DNA of 64,000 bases from positions 1,922,001 through 1,986,000 of the forward strand of contig OZ253959.1 in NCBI GenBank assembly GCA_965267425.1. The letters run 5' to 3'. Position numbers and translations under genes: made by a program. This stretch comes from G965267425 sp965267425 (GTDB lineage Bacteria > Bacteroidota > Bacteroidia > Flavobacteriales_E > Vicingaceae). Below the pieces are notes generated by a model, which had not been told where the DNA came from, searched no databases, and was given only the letters and a program-made list of their open reading frames with translations. Below are positions 53,221-62,695 of this stretch, piece after piece. Each line of letters begins with the position of its first letter. Within the stretch, counting starts at the first letter, position 1.

Positions 53221-53787
53221 TCACACAATCATTGAACTTAATGTTCGCAGACTTTCCTTAATCATCTCTTTCAATTTCTTTCGCGCAAAGGATAAATGCC
53301 ATTTAGAAGTGCCATCTGATATGTTTAACATATCAGCAATCTCCTTGTGATTGTATCCATCAATTGCGTATAAGTTGAATATCTTTTGACTGGCTTCAGG
53401 TAAGGAACGAATCATTTGCTCAAGATCTTCAGCCGAGAATTGTTCGTCAGCATAGTTATTAACTGAATCATTTGATAGGTATTCAAGCTTTTCATTTTCT
53501 TCTGTCCAAATCTGCTCTTTGTATTTTGTGTTTTTTCTGTAGTTATCAATGACTACATTAATCATGATGCGTTTAATCCAGGGTTCAAAAGGAACATCAT
53601 CCTTATACTTTTTCAAGTTGGTCAGTACTTTAAGAAATCCCTGATTGAGTAGGTCTTTGGCGGAATCGTCATCTTTTTCGTAGCGCATGCAGACAGACAT
53701 AAGTGGATTATAGCAAGCCTTGTATAATTCAAATTGAGCTTTCCTGTCTTTCTTAATACACTTTTTGATGAGTTCGCTGCCAACCAT
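53221..53787 (-). CDS. ECF RNA polymerase sigma factor
   Basis: 188 residues. Sigma region 2 is at 'LLNQGFLKVLTNLKKYKDD' through 'FEPWIKRIMINVVIDNYRK', and region 4 is at 'LPEASQKIFNLYAIDGYNHKEIADML', with 'ISDGTSKWHLSFARKKLKE' as the recognition helix part. This is a sigma-70 family protein lacking regions 1 and 3, hence ECF. It heads a three-gene run with the membrane-anchored barrel protein and the PKD lipoprotein and probably controls that run and other surface genes. Its own promoter was not identified. Confidence 0.93.
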   Translation of the reverse strand: MVGSELIKKCIKKDRKAQFELYKACYNPLMSVCMRYEKDDDSAKDLLNQGFLKVLTNLKKYKDDVPFEPWIKRIMINVVIDNYRKNTKYKEQIWTEENEKLEYLSNDSVNNYADEQFSAEDLEQMIRSLPEASQKIFNLYAIDGYNHKEIADMLNISDGTSKWHLSFARKKLKEMIKESLRTLSSMIV

Positions 53788-53825
53788 CGTATCATAATTG
53801 CTGCCATTTTTTAATTGAAGAAAGC

Positions 53826-53849
53826 ATGCCGGACATCATTGTCCGGCAT
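53826..53849 (-). terminator. GC-rich hairpin, probable terminator of the PKD/T9SS gene
   Basis: A perfect 10-base stem (53826-53835 with 53840-53849) and a 4-base loop, notably GC-rich in AT-rich surroundings. It lies just past the stop of the secreted PKD gene and before the sigma gene, both on the minus strand. Only a short, interrupted T-run follows on that strand, so termination efficiency is uncertain. Confidence 0.65.
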
Positions 53850-53878
53850 ACTATCACAACCTAAGCCCGGCAGCGAGC

Positions 53879-55570
53879 TTATTGTTTTACAAATCTTGTA
53901 GAACTTGTAGACTTACCATCAAAAATGGTGATGAAATACACACCTTCTGATAAATCTTCAACTTCTACCTCTAAGGTATTTGTTCCTTGTTGAACACCTT
54001 CGGCAAATTGCTTCACGTTTTTACCCAATAAATCCGTTACAAAAATATCAACCGATCTTGTCTCAGGTGCATTGATTGTCAATGTAAATACATCTGAAAC
54101 TGGGTTTGGATAAATTCCGCTTACCGTTGCACTTTGTTCTTTTTCTATACCTACTACACCATCAGAATTCACAGTAAAGTTTGCTCCACCAAATTCAGGA
54201 TTAGATGCACTAATGGTTACAGTAGTAGCAGTGGCTGGTAGTCCAATGATTTCAACATGAACTTTATACGTCCCGTATGCAAGGTTGTTGAATTCATACT
54301 CTCCATTGGCATCTGTAATGGTATGCGTAATGGCATTATCATTAACATCTGTCAACAAGATAGAAACATCAGGCATTGGATCTCCAGGACCTGCACCTTT
54401 GTTCGCTCCTTGACTTACCAATCCACCAATGAAACCTGGGCCACCAGAATTGGTTCCTTGAATCATATAGATATCCTTGTTGGTTTGGCTAGCTGTGCTC
54501 ACAACAATTCCTGTAGCAGTTCCCCAGAACAAACTCAATGAATGATATGTTGGTAGGTAAGAACTGAAATTTGTAGCAGTTGACAACAAAGCAGCTTTCA
54601 CATAATAAGTTCCGGCAGAACTAATAGGGAAAGAATAAAATCCTTGTTGAATTACCTGCGTATCAATAGCTGTAAGGAAATTATTAGAATCTGCAGTAAT
54701 CAAATACACCATGCAATTGTTTGCAAAATTACTTCCATTGTAAATGGTTCCTGAAATAGCCAATCCTGGAGGAGGAGGCACAGTCACAGTAACAGTTGAG
54801 CAAATTGAATCAACACAATTTGTTGCTGAATCTTGCATAGCCAGGCAAACATTATAAGTACCACTCGTAGAATAAGTATGAGATGGGTTTACTGCACCAC
54901 TGAAGCTACCGTCACCGAAATCCCAGAAATATCCTGTGCTAAACGTAGCACCTGTAGATGTATTGGTAAAGCTGGCTGTAGCTCCACTGACTGAAGATGT
55001 AAATCCAGCCTGACAAGGCGGAGGACTTGAAGTCACTACTATTGAATCGCAAATGGAATCAATGCAATTACTGGTTACCAATGCAAGACATACATAGTAT
55101 GTTCCTGGGTTGGCATACGTATGAGAAGGATTGGAAGAAGAACCCGTATTTCCATCTCCGAATGTCCAGTTAAATGTAGCATTTCCAGTATACGTAGATG
55201 TACTTAGAAATGTAGCTGTTAATCCAACTGACGAAGACAAAAATGATGCCTGGCAGTTGGCAGCTGAAGTAATAGCAACGGTATCACAATATATAGCTGA
55301 ATCACCAAGCGTATCAATCGCTTCAACGCAAGCCATATACGTTCCGTTTAAAATATAAGTGTGTGTTGGTGTCGCACCAAATCCAGAATTACCATCTCCG
55401 TAATTCCAATAGTATGAATAAGGTCCTGAACCACCCGTAGCAGTCGCAGAAAAAGCAACTTGGTTTCCTGTCTGTACATACGTGTACGAGACACTGACCG
55501 TTTGTGCTAAGCTCGTAAAAGCAGCAAAACAAAAGGCCATTAATAATGTTAAATAATACGATTTTCTCAT
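53879..55570 (-). CDS. Secreted PKD-repeat protein with T9SS type A sorting domain
   Basis: 563 residues. A signal peptide (about 1-22) precedes three PKD domains in a row, each with a 'YYWNYGDGNSG', 'FNWTFGDGNTGS' or 'YFWDFGDGSFSG' core. An open beta domain follows (about 270-370), then a CNA-B/carboxypeptidase-regulatory-like domain ('VSILLTDVNDNAITHTITDA'). The tail 'SGIYPNPVSDVFTLTI' to 'STRFVKQ' is a classic T9SS type A sorting signal, so the protein should be exported and probably fixed to the surface. Adhesion or matrix function is inferred. Confidence 0.9.
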   Translation of the reverse strand: MRKSYYLTLLMAFCFAAFTSLAQTVSVSYTYVQTGNQVAFSATATGGSGPYSYYWNYGDGNSGFGATPTHTYILNGTYMACVEAIDTLGDSAIYCDTVAITSAANCQASFLSSSVGLTATFLSTSTYTGNATFNWTFGDGNTGSSSNPSHTYANPGTYYVCLALVTSNCIDSICDSIVVTSSPPPCQAGFTSSVSGATASFTNTSTGATFSTGYFWDFGDGSFSGAVNPSHTYSTSGTYNVCLAMQDSATNCVDSICSTVTVTVPPPPGLAISGTIYNGSNFANNCMVYLITADSNNFLTAIDTQVIQQGFYSFPISSAGTYYVKAALLSTATNFSSYLPTYHSLSLFWGTATGIVVSTASQTNKDIYMIQGTNSGGPGFIGGLVSQGANKGAGPGDPMPDVSILLTDVNDNAITHTITDANGEYEFNNLAYGTYKVHVEIIGLPATATTVTISASNPEFGGANFTVNSDGVVGIEKEQSATVSGIYPNPVSDVFTLTINAPETRSVDIFVTDLLGKNVKQFAEGVQQGTNTLEVEVEDLSEGVYFITIFDGKSTSSTRFVKQ

Positions 55571-55839
55571 TTTGATATCTGTTTAGTTATACATTGCGCA
55601 CTTGCGCTTCACACTTATACACGTAAACATTTCAAATAGGGTTGGGTGAACCATTAATTTTTTTTAAAAAAGACGCAAAATCAAAGAAAGACGTTGCTTT
55701 CAGGCTGATATATTCTTTTATAAAAGTTACTACAAAATAAATTTTCCTGGAATCAAATGCTGTTCAATAAAAAAACAATTCCGTTGCCTATAGTCAATTT
55801 GATATAGACAATTTCAATTACTTTAGTCCACTTAAATGA

Positions 55840-56655
55840 ATGACCCGATTGAAAAAACTCCATCTCATAAAAGAGTATTTTAAGTTCTATTTCTCTTCCG
55901 GAAACGAACATTCCATACATTCTCCTTTTGTGTTTCAATTGTACAATGAAGTCATTAATCAGGATGATGAGTATTACGCCTATCAATTATTTGAATCTAT
56001 TCGCGCCAGGTATTTGTTGGATCAAAACAAAATTCAAGTAGTTGATTATGGCGCAGGTTCATTAGTGAACAATTCAAACCAGCGAAGCATCTCTTCAATT
56101 GCCAGGCATTCATTGGTTAATCCGAAGAAAGGGCGGCTATTATTCAGGTTGGCTAATCATTTTCAACCCAAAGAAATGCTGGAATTAGGAACCTCACTTG
56201 GAATGTCTTCTATGTATTTAGCAGGATTTTCACGAAATTCACAACTGACCACGTTGGAAGGAAATCCAAGTTCAGCAGAGATAGCTAAAGCAAATTGGAA
56301 TAAAATCGGATTGAACAATATTTCTTGTGTCACAGGTGATTTTAATGATACGTTACCCTCAACCTTAGAAGACCTTAAGAACATTGATTTGGCATATATT
56401 GATGGTGATCATACATATGAAGCAACCATAAAGAATTGTAATTTAATTTTGAACCACATGGACGATTCGTCGTTGATGATATTGGATGATATTCATTGGT
56501 CGGCTGGTATGAACAAGGCTTGGAATGAATTATGTTCCTTGGAAGCAGTAACGATAAGCATTGATTTGTTTGACCTAGGATTGTTATTTTTCAAAAAGGA
56601 TCAGGAAAAAGAACATTTTATCTTGAGGTTAAACCCAAAAAAAGAGGCATCATGA
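55840..56655 (+). CDS. Class I SAM-dependent O-methyltransferase-like protein
   Basis: 271 residues. The SAM loop is 'MLELGTSLGMSSMYLAGFS' and the acidic strand is 'LTTLEGNPSSAEIAK'. 'IDLAYIDGDHTYEATIKN' and 'SLMILDDIHWSAGM' match the metal-dependent O-methyltransferase (MT family 3/24-like) fold. The first 90 residues are a separate helical part ('SIHSPFVFQLYNEVI'). Substrate unknown. It overlaps the cobalamin adenosyltransferase gene by 4 bases (ATGA). Upstream, 55571-55839 holds no gene. A near-match TACTTTAG before the ATG has one mismatch to TAnnTTTG. Confidence 0.82.
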   Translation: MTRLKKLHLIKEYFKFYFSSGNEHSIHSPFVFQLYNEVINQDDEYYAYQLFESIRARYLLDQNKIQVVDYGAGSLVNNSNQRSISSIARHSLVNPKKGRLLFRLANHFQPKEMLELGTSLGMSSMYLAGFSRNSQLTTLEGNPSSAEIAKANWNKIGLNNISCVTGDFNDTLPSTLEDLKNIDLAYIDGDHTYEATIKNCNLILNHMDDSSLMILDDIHWSAGMNKAWNELCSLEAVTISIDLFDLGLLFFKKDQEKEHFILRLNPKKEAS

Positions 56656-57200
56656 AAATATATACGAAAACAGGTGATAAAGGAACCACATCGCTATTGG
56701 GAGGCAGAAAGGTACCAAAACATGCAATTAGAATTGAAACGTACGGAACATTGGATGAATTGAACGCCCACATTGGAATGATAATGGCATTGATGCATGA
56801 AACTCATCCACAATTGACGCAAATTCAGGAAGAAATCTTTACCCTAGGAGCGCAATTTGCCAATGATCCGGAAAAAGAACTTAAAATGACCATTCCACAA
56901 ATCGAAATGTCCAGCATTATTGCGCTTGAAAAGAGCATTGATCAAATGGAAGAAGATTTGCCTCCTATGAAGAATTTTATACTACCTGGAGGAAATACCC
57001 TTGTTGCCCAAATCCATATATCCAGATGTGTATGTCGTAGAGCAGAAAGATTGGCCACTTTATTGGAAAGTGAGGAAAATATTCCTGAATTCGCTATCCA
57101 ATACCTCAATCGGTTGTCTGATTTTCTTTTCGTATTGGCCAGATTTATGGCAAAAAAAACGGGTGCTGAGGAAATTCCATGGAAAACTTCACGTGATTAA
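56652..57200 (+). CDS. Cob(I)yrinic acid a,c-diamide adenosyltransferase, PduO type
   Basis: 182 residues. It attaches the 5'-deoxyadenosyl group of ATP to cob(I)alamin, making adenosylcobalamin. The PduO/MMAB signatures are plain: 'IYTKTGDKGTTSLLGGRKV' at the N-terminus (ATP-binding loop), 'ETYGTLDELNAHIG', and 'ISRCVCRRAERLATL' near the C-terminus. No other cobalamin gene is in the window, so the cell may take up cobamide and only activate it here, for example for methylmalonyl-CoA mutase. Confidence 0.93.
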   Translation: MKIYTKTGDKGTTSLLGGRKVPKHAIRIETYGTLDELNAHIGMIMALMHETHPQLTQIQEEIFTLGAQFANDPEKELKMTIPQIEMSSIIALEKSIDQMEEDLPPMKNFILPGGNTLVAQIHISRCVCRRAERLATLLESEENIPEFAIQYLNRLSDFLFVLARFMAKKTGAEEIPWKTSRD

Positions 57201-57216
57201 GACTTGTAAAATGTTG

Positions 57217-57240
57217 ATTATCTGATTTTTAGATAATTTT
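57217..57240 (+). terminator. AT-rich hairpin, possible terminator after the adenosyltransferase
   Basis: A 7-base stem (57217-57223 with 57231-57237) with a 7-base loop, followed by a T-run. The stem holds a single G-C pair, so stability is modest. It lies 16 bases after the stop. Confidence 0.45.
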
Positions 57241-57261
57241 TATTCGAATATTAAAAAGCCC

Positions 57262-57291
57262 TTGATTATTATAACAAAAAAAATAATTTTG
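57262..57291 (+). promoter_or_regulatory. Promoter for the DUF2795 gene
   Basis: A TTG (57262-57264) and TAATTTTG (57284-57291) are separated by 19 bases, matching the Bacteroidota -33/-7 pattern in both sequence and spacing. The ATG at 57329 is 37 bases downstream. This is the best two-element promoter in the window together with that of the cyclase. Confidence 0.65.
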
Positions 57292-57328
57292 CGTATAGTT
57301 AGAAAAATCAGAGCAAACTAGTCGCATT

Positions 57329-57550
57329 ATGTATTGGACATTGGAATTAGCCTCGTATATGGAAGATGCCCCTTGGCCGGCCCAAAAGGATGAATTGATT
57401 GATTATGCGATTCGTACTGGAGCTCCACTTGAGGTTGTGGAGAATTTGCAGGAAATTGAGGACGAAGGAGAAACATATGAAACCATTGAAGACATATGGC
57501 CTGATTATCCAACCAAAGAAGATTTTTTCTTCAACGAAGACGAATATTAG
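57329..57550 (+). CDS. DUF2795 domain protein, small
   Basis: 73 residues, acidic, with 'LASYMEDAPWPAQKDELIDYA' and 'GAPLEVVENLQEIEDE', the core of DUF2795. It has no signal peptide or membrane segment. Function is unknown. It is flanked by its own promoter and its own Rho-independent terminator, so it is a stand-alone unit, which strengthens the case that this short frame is a real gene. Confidence 0.85.
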   Translation: MYWTLELASYMEDAPWPAQKDELIDYAIRTGAPLEVVENLQEIEDEGETYETIEDIWPDYPTKEDFFFNEDEY

Positions 57551-57572
57551 ATTTTGATATAAACATTTTATG

Positions 57573-57606
57573 AAAGGCCATCCCATTATTGGAGATGGCC
57601 TTTTTT
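57573..57606 (+). terminator. Rho-independent terminator after DUF2795
   Basis: A perfect 10-base stem (57573-57582 with 57594-57603) with an 11-base loop, ending in a run of T (57601-57606). It has a G-C core (GGCC) and lies 23 bases after the stop. This is the clearest terminator in the window. Confidence 0.85.
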
Positions 57607-57644
57607 AATTGTATCCCATAAATCAACGCAATTCTTAAAATAAG

Positions 57645-57652
57645 TACATTTG
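57645..57652 (+). promoter_or_regulatory. Candidate -7 element for secA
   Basis: TACATTTG, an exact TAnnTTTG match 25 bases before the secA ATG at 57678. No TTG lies at the usual -33 distance. Confidence 0.45.
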
Positions 57653-57677
57653 CCATTCGCTAAATCTGAACATTTTC

Positions 57678-60600
57678 ATGATAGGTATTGTTTCTAAGGC
57701 ATTTAAAAAGATATTAGGAAATAAGTCCGAAAAGGATATTAAGGAAGTATCGCCTTTAATTGAAGCCATTCACGCTCAAGAAAAAGAGTTGCACAGTGTG
57801 AGTAATGATGCTTTGCGTGCGAAAACACTTGAGCTGAAAGAAAAGATTTCATCTTATTACAAAGAGGAAGCCGATAAGCTGCAAGAATTAAAAGTCAAAA
57901 CAGAAGACGATGCTGTTCCAGTAGATGAAAAGGAAACCATGTATTCCGAAATCGACAAACTGGAAAAGAGGATTCTTGAAAAAATTGAAGAAGCATTGGA
58001 AGAAGTTCTTCCAACGGCTTTTGCTGTGGTTAGAGAAACGGCATCGCGTTTTTCCAAAAATGAAGAAATAGAAGTGACCGCAACGGACATGGACAGAGAT
58101 TTAGCTGCAGGTAGAGAGAGTATTGTCATCAATGGAGATAAGGCTATTTATAAAAACAAATGGTTGGCAGCTGGAGGAGAAATTGTGTGGGACATGATTC
58201 ACTATGATGTACAGTTGATTGGAGGAATTGTATTGCATCAGGGTAAAGTAGCAGAAATGGCCACGGGAGAAGGAAAGACATTGGTAGCAACTTTACCTGT
58301 TTATCTCAATGCCCTTACAGGAAGAGGAGTGCATGTGGTAACCGTAAACGATTACCTGGCCAAACGTGATGGCGAATGGATGGGACCATTGTTTGAATTC
58401 CATGGATTGACGGTGGATTGCATTGACAAACATCAACCGAATTCCGAAGAGCGACGCAAGGCATATGAGGCTGATATTACTTATGGTACCAATAATGAAT
58501 TTGGTTTTGACTACCTCCGTGATAATATGACACGAAGTCCGGAAGAATTGGTTCAAAGAAAACACCATTATAGCATTGTTGATGAGGTGGACTCTGTATT
58601 AATTGATGATGCAAGAACACCGTTGATCATTTCCGGTCCAACTCCCAAAGGAGATAAACATGAGTTTTACGAGCTAAAACCAAGAGTTGAAAAACTTGTA
58701 GCCGCACAAAGAAAGTTTGTAACAACCGTTCTGTCTGATGCAAAAAAGAACCTTTCGGCTGAACCTTCAGGAGATACCAAAAAAGACAAAGAAATTGACG
58801 CTGCCGGAGGACTGGCTTTATTGCGTGCATTTAGAGGATTACCGAAAAATAAAGCATTAATTAAGTTTTTAAGTGAACCAGGGATTCGTACAAAACTTCA
58901 AAAAACAGAAAATTTTTATTTACAAGACCAGGCAAAAGAAATGCCTAAAGTCGATGAAGAATTGTACTTCACCATTGATGAAAAAAACAATTCCATTGAG
59001 CTTACAGAAAAAGGCTTGGATCTCATCACAGGTTCTGGAGATGACGCTAACTTCTTCATTTTACCAGATATCAATATCGAATTAAACAAAATTGACACTT
59101 CCAGCGATTCAGAAACAGAAAAGCTGAAGAACAAAGAAATGTTGATTCAAGATTATACGGTGAAAGCAGAGCGCATTCATACCATCAATCAATTGTTGAA
59201 AGCATACACGCTTTTTGAAAAAGATGATGAATATGTCATCATGGATGGCAAAGTCAAAATTGTTGATGAGCAGACGGGTAGAATCATGGAAGGAAGGAGG
59301 TATTCAGATGGTTTGCATCAGGCCATTGAAGCCAAAGAAAATGTAAAAATTGAAGCCGCCACACAAACGTATGCTACGGTGACCTTGCAGAATTATTTCC
59401 GTATGTATCACAAGTTGGCTGGAATGACGGGTACCGCAGAAACTGAATCGCAAGAATTGTGGGATATCTATAAACTGGATGTTGTCATCATCCCTACCAA
59501 TAGACCTATTCAACGAAACGACGAGGAGGATTTGGTTTACAAGACAAACCGGGAAAAATACAACGCGGTCATTGACGAAATTGTTCAGCTTGTCAATGCA
59601 GGAAGACCTGTATTAGTTGGTACTACTTCGGTTGAAATTTCTGAGCTGTTGAGTAGAATGCTCAAAATGAAAAACATCCGCCATCAGGTATTGAATGCAA
59701 AATTGCATCAGCGGGAAGCTGAAATTGTAGCGGAAGCAGGTAAAGCAGGAACAGTTACCATTGCAACCAATATGGCTGGTAGAGGAACCGATATTAAACT
59801 GGCTGCTGAAGTAGTTGATGCCGGAGGGTTGGCTATTGTTGGAACAGAAAGACATGAATCTCGAAGGGTAGACAGGCAGTTACGCGGTCGTTCAGGTAGA
59901 CAGGGTGATCCAGGATCTTCTCAATTTTTTGTCTCGCTGGAAGACAATCTAATGAGGTTGTTTGGCTCAGAGAGAATTGCCAGACTTATGGATAGAATGG
60001 GAATTGAAGAGGGAGAGGTCATTCAGCATTCCATGATTACCAAATCCATTGAACGAGCTCAGAAAAAAGTTGAAGAGAACAACTTTGGTATCAGAAAGCG
60101 CCTGTTGGAATACGATGACATCATGAATTCACAACGTGAAGTTATCTATACCAAAAGAAGACACGCATTGTATGGAGAAAGAATCAGCGTTGACATTGCC
60201 AATATGATTTATGATATTGCTGAATCGTTGGTTGGTGAATTTCATGATTTTAAAGATTTTGAAGGGTTCAAGCTGGATTTGATACGCTTTTTATCAATTG
60301 AGTCTCCTGTTTCTGAAAGTGAATTCATTGATGGTAAACAAGACGATGTGGTAGATAAAGTGTATGAAGCAGCGTTGGTGCATTATCGTGAAAAATCTGA
60401 AATGGTTGCGACTCAAGCCATGCCTGTTATTCAAAATGTCTATGATACGCAAAGAGATAAATTCAAAAATATTGTTGTACCACTGACCGATGGCATCAAA
60501 ACTTTGCAAGTTGTAGCCAATTTGGAAAAATGTGTTGAGACAAATGGAAAAGAATTAATTCGTTCCTTAGAAAAGAATGTCATACTGGCACTGATAGATG

Positions 60601-61049
60601 ATGCATGGAAAGAGCATTTGCGTGAAATGGATGATTTGAAACAATCTGTTCAAGGTGCTGTTTATGAACAAAAAGATCCATTGCTTATTTACAAATTCGA
60701 AGCGTACGAGTTATTTAAACAAATGCTCGATAAAGTGAATAAAGAAATTGGAGGTTTCCTGGTTAAAGCAACGCTGCCTCAGCGTGAAGAAGACAGCAAT
60801 ATAAATACTCAACAAGCTCCTGAAAAAAGTGATTTGGGGAATTTAAAAACCTCAAGAGCCGCTGATCCTGCAGTCACTGCCAGCAGACCCTCTCCTGATG
60901 CACAGCAACCAGGCCAACCCGAAGAACAACAACAGAAGGTTCAACCCGTTCGCGTGGAGAAGAAAGTTGGAAGAAATGACCCATGTCCTTGTGGAAGTGG
61001 CAAGAAATACAAACAATGTCACGGTAAACCACAAACCGTGAGCAGCTAA
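57678..61049 (+). CDS. secA: Preprotein translocase ATPase SecA
   Basis: 1123 residues, longer than E. coli SecA (901) but normal for Bacteroidota. It drives export through SecYEG. It has Walker A 'MATGEGKTLVATL' (about 194-206), the DEAD-type box 'DEVDSVLIDDARTPLI', 'EQTGRIMEGRRYSDGLHQAI', 'TNMAGRGTDIKL' and 'GRSGRQGDPGSSQFFVSLED'. An N-terminal insertion (about 60-105) and another of more than 100 residues after the DEAD box account for the extra length. The C-terminus has a Pro/Gln-rich linker and the SEC-C zinc motif 'CPCGSGKKYKQCHG', which contacts SecB or the ribosome. Confidence 0.97.
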   Translation: MIGIVSKAFKKILGNKSEKDIKEVSPLIEAIHAQEKELHSVSNDALRAKTLELKEKISSYYKEEADKLQELKVKTEDDAVPVDEKETMYSEIDKLEKRILEKIEEALEEVLPTAFAVVRETASRFSKNEEIEVTATDMDRDLAAGRESIVINGDKAIYKNKWLAAGGEIVWDMIHYDVQLIGGIVLHQGKVAEMATGEGKTLVATLPVYLNALTGRGVHVVTVNDYLAKRDGEWMGPLFEFHGLTVDCIDKHQPNSEERRKAYEADITYGTNNEFGFDYLRDNMTRSPEELVQRKHHYSIVDEVDSVLIDDARTPLIISGPTPKGDKHEFYELKPRVEKLVAAQRKFVTTVLSDAKKNLSAEPSGDTKKDKEIDAAGGLALLRAFRGLPKNKALIKFLSEPGIRTKLQKTENFYLQDQAKEMPKVDEELYFTIDEKNNSIELTEKGLDLITGSGDDANFFILPDINIELNKIDTSSDSETEKLKNKEMLIQDYTVKAERIHTINQLLKAYTLFEKDDEYVIMDGKVKIVDEQTGRIMEGRRYSDGLHQAIEAKENVKIEAATQTYATVTLQNYFRMYHKLAGMTGTAETESQELWDIYKLDVVIIPTNRPIQRNDEEDLVYKTNREKYNAVIDEIVQLVNAGRPVLVGTTSVEISELLSRMLKMKNIRHQVLNAKLHQREAEIVAEAGKAGTVTIATNMAGRGTDIKLAAEVVDAGGLAIVGTERHESRRVDRQLRGRSGRQGDPGSSQFFVSLEDNLMRLFGSERIARLMDRMGIEEGEVIQHSMITKSIERAQKKVEENNFGIRKRLLEYDDIMNSQREVIYTKRRHALYGERISVDIANMIYDIAESLVGEFHDFKDFEGFKLDLIRFLSIESPVSESEFIDGKQDDVVDKVYEAALVHYREKSEMVATQAMPVIQNVYDTQRDKFKNIVVPLTDGIKTLQVVANLEKCVETNGKELIRSLEKNVILALIDDAWKEHLREMDDLKQSVQGAVYEQKDPLLIYKFEAYELFKQMLDKVNKEIGGFLVKATLPQREEDSNINTQQAPEKSDLGNLKTSRAADPAVTASRPSPDAQQPGQPEEQQQKVQPVRVEKKVGRNDPCPCGSGKKYKQCHGKPQTVSS

Positions 61050-61053
61050 TAGA

Positions 61054-61074
61054 GGATTTAGTGATTATAAATCC
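61054..61074. terminator. Small hairpin between convergent secA and LPP20 genes
   Basis: A perfect 7-base stem (61054-61060 with 61068-61074) with a 7-base loop that contains part of the stop codon of the minus-strand gene. A second 7-base stem lies inside the secA 3' end (61019-61025 with 61035-61041). Neither has a T-run, so bidirectional termination is only possible, not shown. Confidence 0.35.
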
Positions 61075-62477
61075 AGGTTGTTAATTTCAGGAAGTAATTC
61101 TGATTCAAAACGTTCAAGTACATTGGCCTCGGCATCTTTTAAAGCATTGCCATAGTTATAGGCCTTTGTTCCTTTTTCCTGACTGAAACCTTTGTAGTAA
61201 ATCTGTTGATTATTTGACGCGTTAATGATGGTTACAAAACAATCCAGGTATACATTGAACAATGTAAAATTATTCAATTCATGCTTCTCCCCTTCTTTAG
61301 AGTTAACTGAAATTTTTACATAAACATCTACATCCTTTTTATCATTTTTGAATGTAAATGCCTTTTCCGAAAGATGTTTTTTAATGGCATTTGAAACGGT
61401 ATTGTTGGCGGAAGGTTTACCAAATTCTTGCTCATCTGTCTCAAGAAACGCAACAATACGTTCAATTTCAACATTAACAACAGCCTCAGGAGGTGCCGTT
61501 TTTCCTTTTAGAATTCTTGCTACCAAATTATCATCTTTGGTAGCGCCTGATAAGCCTTCAAAATCTATTCCAATGTTTAGCGCTTGAATTGATTGGTTTC
61601 CTGTAACACGCTTAATTCTGAATTGCCCTTCTCCTGTAGTAGAGGTGTTGAAATGAGATGGCATCTCTCCTGCTCCTTTTGAAAAATATGGCCTCAGTTG
61701 TAATCCGGAGATTGGCAATTTGCTTCCATCATCTTCTCGATATGAGGCTACAACAGAAATATTCTTATCAATGGCCCGTGAAACTTGCGTTTTAAATCCT
61801 TTTTCATTGGAAACAATGGATATCTTTCCAAAGAGATCAATCAACTTGGAAATTAATTGATCCGTCAAATTAATTTTTCCATGTTCACCCAAAACCATTA
61901 CATCTGCATCCAAATGATCTTTTAAGGCATTGAATCCTCTTATATAAGAATGAACCGCTTTGCTTATGTCAAGCTTATTTTCAGCTTCTAATCCTTCTTC
62001 ATAGTATTGCGTTGCAAGATTCCTTGCACTTGCCAATTCCCTTAATTTCTTGCTGTTGTATTTTTCCTTTGACAATCTGTAATAAACCCAGTATTCGCTT
62101 TCGTTCCCCCAGCTATCAACCAATTCATAACCTTCAATTTCATTCTTCATCTTTAAATCTGTCAAAGACTGGTATTCCTGAATCAACTCATCGTTATTTT
62201 CGAATTGCCAAACACGCGAACTCGTTGATACAGAAACTGAAATCTCAGAAACAATATCATTCAATGCTTTTTGCTTGGCTGATTCAACATGATTTTGAGT
62301 ATAGTTGTTTACCATGGCAACTCCCACACCATGATAATATCTGCCATCCACTGGGCGGCTGACTATCCAATCAGGCTTTTTTTCAGACTTAGAACTGGAA
62401 GCACTTTTCTCACCTGACTTACATCCTGAAATAAAAATCAGTGCAATGATTGTACTCAGATAAACATATGATTTCAT
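61065..62477 (-). CDS. LPP20-family lipoprotein
   Basis: 470 residues from the ATG at 62477. A lipoprotein signal ends at Cys19 ('IFISGCKSG'). The frame continues to 62549, but those residues would spoil the signal. The LPP20-like domain is near the N-terminus: 'KKPDWIVSRPVDGRYYHGVG' followed by 'ESAKQKALNDIVSEISVSVS'. The remainder has no family I recognise by eye. It contains a region with 'PYFSKGAGEMPSHFNTSTTG' that resembles a beta-sandwich. It is probably anchored in the outer or inner membrane facing the periplasm. Function unknown. Confidence 0.8.
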   Translation of the reverse strand: MKSYVYLSTIIALIFISGCKSGEKSASSSKSEKKPDWIVSRPVDGRYYHGVGVAMVNNYTQNHVESAKQKALNDIVSEISVSVSTSSRVWQFENNDELIQEYQSLTDLKMKNEIEGYELVDSWGNESEYWVYYRLSKEKYNSKKLRELASARNLATQYYEEGLEAENKLDISKAVHSYIRGFNALKDHLDADVMVLGEHGKINLTDQLISKLIDLFGKISIVSNEKGFKTQVSRAIDKNISVVASYREDDGSKLPISGLQLRPYFSKGAGEMPSHFNTSTTGEGQFRIKRVTGNQSIQALNIGIDFEGLSGATKDDNLVARILKGKTAPPEAVVNVEIERIVAFLETDEQEFGKPSANNTVSNAIKKHLSEKAFTFKNDKKDVDVYVKISVNSKEGEKHELNNFTLFNVYLDCFVTIINASNNQQIYYKGFSQEKGTKAYNYGNALKDAEANVLERFESELLPEINNLDL

Positions 62478-62503
62478 GAGGACCGAATATACATAGATCG
62501 TGC

Positions 62504-62537
62504 CAAAAGTATGCATATTGAAGTTGATTTCGATCAA
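62504..62537 (-). promoter_or_regulatory. Candidate promoter for the LPP20 gene
   Basis: On the minus strand TACTTTTG (62511-62504) matches TAnnTTTG, and TTG (62537-62535) lies 23 bases upstream, slightly longer than usual spacing. The ATG at 62477 is 26 bases downstream. Confidence 0.45.
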
Positions 62538-62695
62538 ATGTTTGAGCAAAAGTTTTGGTGGCTCATGAAATTGGAAATTCGTTCATTGTATGCGTAACCA
62601 TTAGTTATCAATAACGTAACAGAAACAGAGATTCAGACATCCTAAATGTATTGTGATTAAGAATTCATCACCAAGGGTATAAAAAGAACATTAAA

